The notes under the pieces were generated by a model. That model did no database searches. It saw only the letters and a list, made by a program, of their open reading frames with translations, and was not told where the DNA came from. The position numbers were made by a program, and so were the translations under genes. A stretch of DNA of 64,000 bases from Nocardia beijingensis NBRC 16342. GTDB taxonomy: Bacteria; Actinomycetota; Actinomycetes; Mycobacteriales; Mycobacteriaceae. Numbering within the stretch: the stretch's first letter is position 1; every line of letters starts with the position of its first letter. Shown one piece after another: positions 62,088 to 64,000 of the stretch. The DNA lies in assembly GCF_001612785.1 (NCBI RefSeq), contig NZ_BDBC01000010.1, forward strand, positions 310,001-374,000. The letters run 5' to 3'.

Positions 62088-62556
62088 GGGTCGGATTCTA
62101 ATCAGGGCGCCCGTGTCGGCTACCTCGTCGACATCGCCTGTCGCCGCCATGCGTCTCACCGCCGTCACGTTCGGCACAAGCTCCGCAGCTCGCTCCCCCA
62201 CGGCGCAACCTCATCCGAGCGTTCGACATCTGCGGCACCGGTAACGAATCGGCATCGATCGTGGCTATGGCCTTGGAGTGGGGCGAATCGGCGGCGGTAA
62301 TTCCGGCTATCTCGGGTCGAGAGGTTCGCGTCCGTTCCGAAAGCGCAGCTCATCGCGTTGCACGGCATGGCATGAGGCTGGACAGGGAGGACGGCCGGAC
62401 CCCCGGACGCAACTTTGGGCACTTGTCCAGCAAGGCGTGGATCACCCGCGTATGCTGCACCTCGACGCACTTCTTACTCCGCAGTAAGATAGCCTTACTC
62501 CGGAGTAAGATAGCTCGGGAAAGACCGCACCAACCCATCCGAGAAAACAGGTGATG
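62088..62556. other. Intergenic stretch upstream of the acyl-CoA dehydrogenase gene
   Basis: About 470 nt with no supported gene. The right end holds two operator-like palindromes. Confidence 0.5.
62473..62509. promoter_or_regulatory. Two tandem operators before the acyl-CoA dehydrogenase genes
   Basis: CTTACTCCGCAGTAAG (62473-62488) and CTTACTCCGGAGTAAG (62494-62509), the latter a perfect 16-bp palindrome, lie 21 bp apart centre to centre, two helical turns. They precede the likely start by about 50 nt, a good place for a repressor such as a TetR-type fatty-acid regulator. Confidence 0.78.
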
Positions 62557-63945
62557 ATGAGCACTCGAGACAGCGCAACGAAGCGACGTCCAGACACGTC
62601 CGCGGTCGGCCTGAACCAACCCAAGCGGGATTGGATGGGCGCCGCGATGCGGGTCATGACGACCATTACCGGGTCGGAACTGGCCGAGAAATACAACCTG
62701 CGCAAGCCGATCGAGCGCGTCACCTACGAGGGCACCAAGACCGGCTTCCGCACGCTGGGCGCGGCGACCCGCGCGTTCGCCAAGGTGGCGGGCGGTGGCG
62801 CGCCCAAGCGCCTGGCCGCCAACGAAGCGAAGAACAAGGACTTCTTCGACCTGACGCCGACCGACGAGCAGCAGATGATCGTCGAGACGGTGAAGGAGTT
62901 CGCCGCCGAGATCCTGCGCCCGGCCGCCTACGAAGCCGACAACGCCGCCAAGGCGCCGCGCGACCTGCTCGAGCGCGCGGCCGAACTCGGCATCACCCTG
63001 ATCAACGTGCCCGAGGAACTCGAGGGTGCGGCCTCCGAGCGCGGCGCGGTGACCAACTCGCTGGTCGCCGAGGCCCTTGCGCACGGTGACATGGGCCTCG
63101 CCCTGCCGATCCTGGCGCCGAGCGGCGTCGCGGTGGCGCTCGCCCAGTGGGGCAGCGACGCGCAGCAGAAGACCTACCTGCCCTCCTTCACCGGGGAGAA
63201 CGTGCCGCAGGCCTCGGTGGTGATCAGCGAGCCGCGCGCCCTGTTCGACCCGTTCGCCCTGGACACCAAGGCGGTGCGCTCGCCGAGCGGCTACCGCATC
63301 TCGGGTGTGAAGAGCCTGGTGCCCGCCGCGGCCGACGCCGAGCTGTTCCTGATCGCCGCCGAGCTCGACGGCCGTCCCGCGCTGTTCATCGTCGAGTCGG
63401 ACGCGCCGGGCCTGGTGGTGGAGGCCGACCCGAGCATGGGTCTGCGCGCCGCGGGTCTGGGCAGGCTGATCCTGGACAACGTCGCGGTCGGCACCGACGC
63501 CATCCTGGGCGACGGCGACGCCACGTCCCGCGCCGAGGAGTACGCCGACGCCGTGCGCCTGGCCCGCCTCGGCTGGGCCTCGCTCGCCGCGGGCACCGGC
63601 CGCGCCGTGCTGGACTACGTGATCCCGTACGTCAACGAGCGCGAGGCGTTCGGCGAGCCGATCTCGCACCGTCAGGCGGTGGCCTTCATGGTCGCCAATA
63701 TCGCGATCGAACTCGACGGCCTGCGGCTGGTCACCCTGCGCGGCGCGTCCCGCGCGGAACAGGGCCTGTCCTTCGGCCGCGAGGCGGCGCTGGCCCGCAA
63801 GCTCGCCACCGACAAGGGCATGCAGATCGGCCTCGACGGCGTGCAGTTGCTCGGCGGCCACGGCTTCACCAAGGAACACCCGGTCGAGCGCTGGTACCGC
63901 GACCTGCGGGCCATCGGCGTCGCCGAGGGTGTCGTGCTGATCTGA
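62557..63945 (+). CDS. Acyl-CoA dehydrogenase family protein
   Basis: About 462 aa; GTG and ATG codons 3 and 6 nt upstream are alternative starts. A 95-residue N-terminal extension precedes the dehydrogenase fold (LTPTDEQQMIVETVKEFAAE, NEREAFGEPISHRQAVAFMV, LLGGHGFTKEHPVERWYRDL). It would oxidise acyl-CoA in beta-oxidation using FAD. A second gene starting 35 nt later at 63980 may encode a partner subunit, as in heteromeric mycobacterial FadE pairs. Regulated probably through the palindromes upstream. Confidence 0.92.
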   Translation: MSTRDSATKRRPDTSAVGLNQPKRDWMGAAMRVMTTITGSELAEKYNLRKPIERVTYEGTKTGFRTLGAATRAFAKVAGGGAPKRLAANEAKNKDFFDLTPTDEQQMIVETVKEFAAEILRPAAYEADNAAKAPRDLLERAAELGITLINVPEELEGAASERGAVTNSLVAEALAHGDMGLALPILAPSGVAVALAQWGSDAQQKTYLPSFTGENVPQASVVISEPRALFDPFALDTKAVRSPSGYRISGVKSLVPAAADAELFLIAAELDGRPALFIVESDAPGLVVEADPSMGLRAAGLGRLILDNVAVGTDAILGDGDATSRAEEYADAVRLARLGWASLAAGTGRAVLDYVIPYVNEREAFGEPISHRQAVAFMVANIAIELDGLRLVTLRGASRAEQGLSFGREAALARKLATDKGMQIGLDGVQLLGGHGFTKEHPVERWYRDLRAIGVAEGVVLI

Positions 63946-63979
63946 CCGGCCCGTTCCGTTTTCCAGGAGACCTTCACCA

Positions 63980-64000
63980 ATGATCAATCTCGAACTCCCC
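63980..64000 (+). CDS. Start of a downstream gene, likely a second acyl-CoA dehydrogenase
   Basis: Only the first seven codons (MINLELP) are in the window, preceded by AGGAGA. Position 35 nt after the acyl-CoA dehydrogenase gene suggests the same operon and a related partner. The product is inferred from context only. Confidence 0.5.

Overview
The window is high-GC, gene-dense actinobacterial DNA, most likely from Nocardia or a close relative. The reasons are strong G/C third-position bias, many GTG/TTG starts, a tmRNA whose tag (ADSNQREYALAA) closely resembles the mycobacterial one, an actinobacterial prfB-mscS-ftsE-ftsX cluster, smpB, and many TetR/XRE regulators. The genus is inferred from these features, not from a database search.

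Region 1 (1-10.3 kb, minus strand) is the most unusual part. It is a translationally coupled operon reading ACP, a 1972-residue multidomain enzyme, a thymidylate-kinase-like P-loop kinase, a second ACP, a fatty acyl-AMP ligase and a cytochrome P450 that runs off the window. The large protein joins a class III aminotransferase, a cyanobacterial-type acyl-ACP reductase, a rifampin-phosphotransferase-like dikinase (ATP-grasp, helical region, phospho-His domain) and a second thymidylate-kinase-like domain. The set can be read as a pathway: activate a fatty acid onto ACP, reduce it to an aldehyde, transaminate it to an amine, hydroxylate it, and phosphorylate it once or twice. I know of no described system with this architecture. 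A structured leader with two hairpins and a palindrome lies upstream.

Region 2 (10.4-19 kb) holds a gene-poor stretch with a tyrosine-integrase remnant beside tRNA-Ala(GGC), then a DsbA-like membrane protein, an MFS exporter, phosphoglucomutase, a DUF190 protein without a nearby crcB, and a DHA2 drug exporter divergent from its probable TetR regulator.

Region 3 (20-44 kb) is an assortment of redox enzymes, regulators and small-molecule enzymes: an aldonolactone oxidase, a sirtuin, an MpaB-like oxygenase, an ArsC-type reductase, a VOC/AraC pair, and a TetR protein with an extra C-terminal HTH facing a flavin monooxygenase that carries an in-frame amber codon. Further on are an MprF-like GNAT protein, a serine/threonine dehydratase, a thioredoxin, DJ-1 proteins, a universal stress protein, two EamA-type exporters (the second at 48.3 kb), XRE regulators, and a phosphotransferase-fold protein lacking its catalytic residues.

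Region 4 (44-64 kb) is mostly core genome: tmRNA, two tandem orphan solute-binding lipoproteins, an 18-bp minisatellite, smpB, a Tat-exported phosphoesterase, RecQ, a histidinol-phosphatase-like enzyme, prfB-mscS-ftsE-ftsX, a Uma2-fold protein, and the start of an acyl-CoA dehydrogenase gene pair behind two operator-like palindromes. smpB and ssrA lie on the opposite strand from prfB-ftsEX and are separated from it and from each other, which suggests a local rearrangement. No CRISPR array, rRNA or intact insertion sequence was seen.
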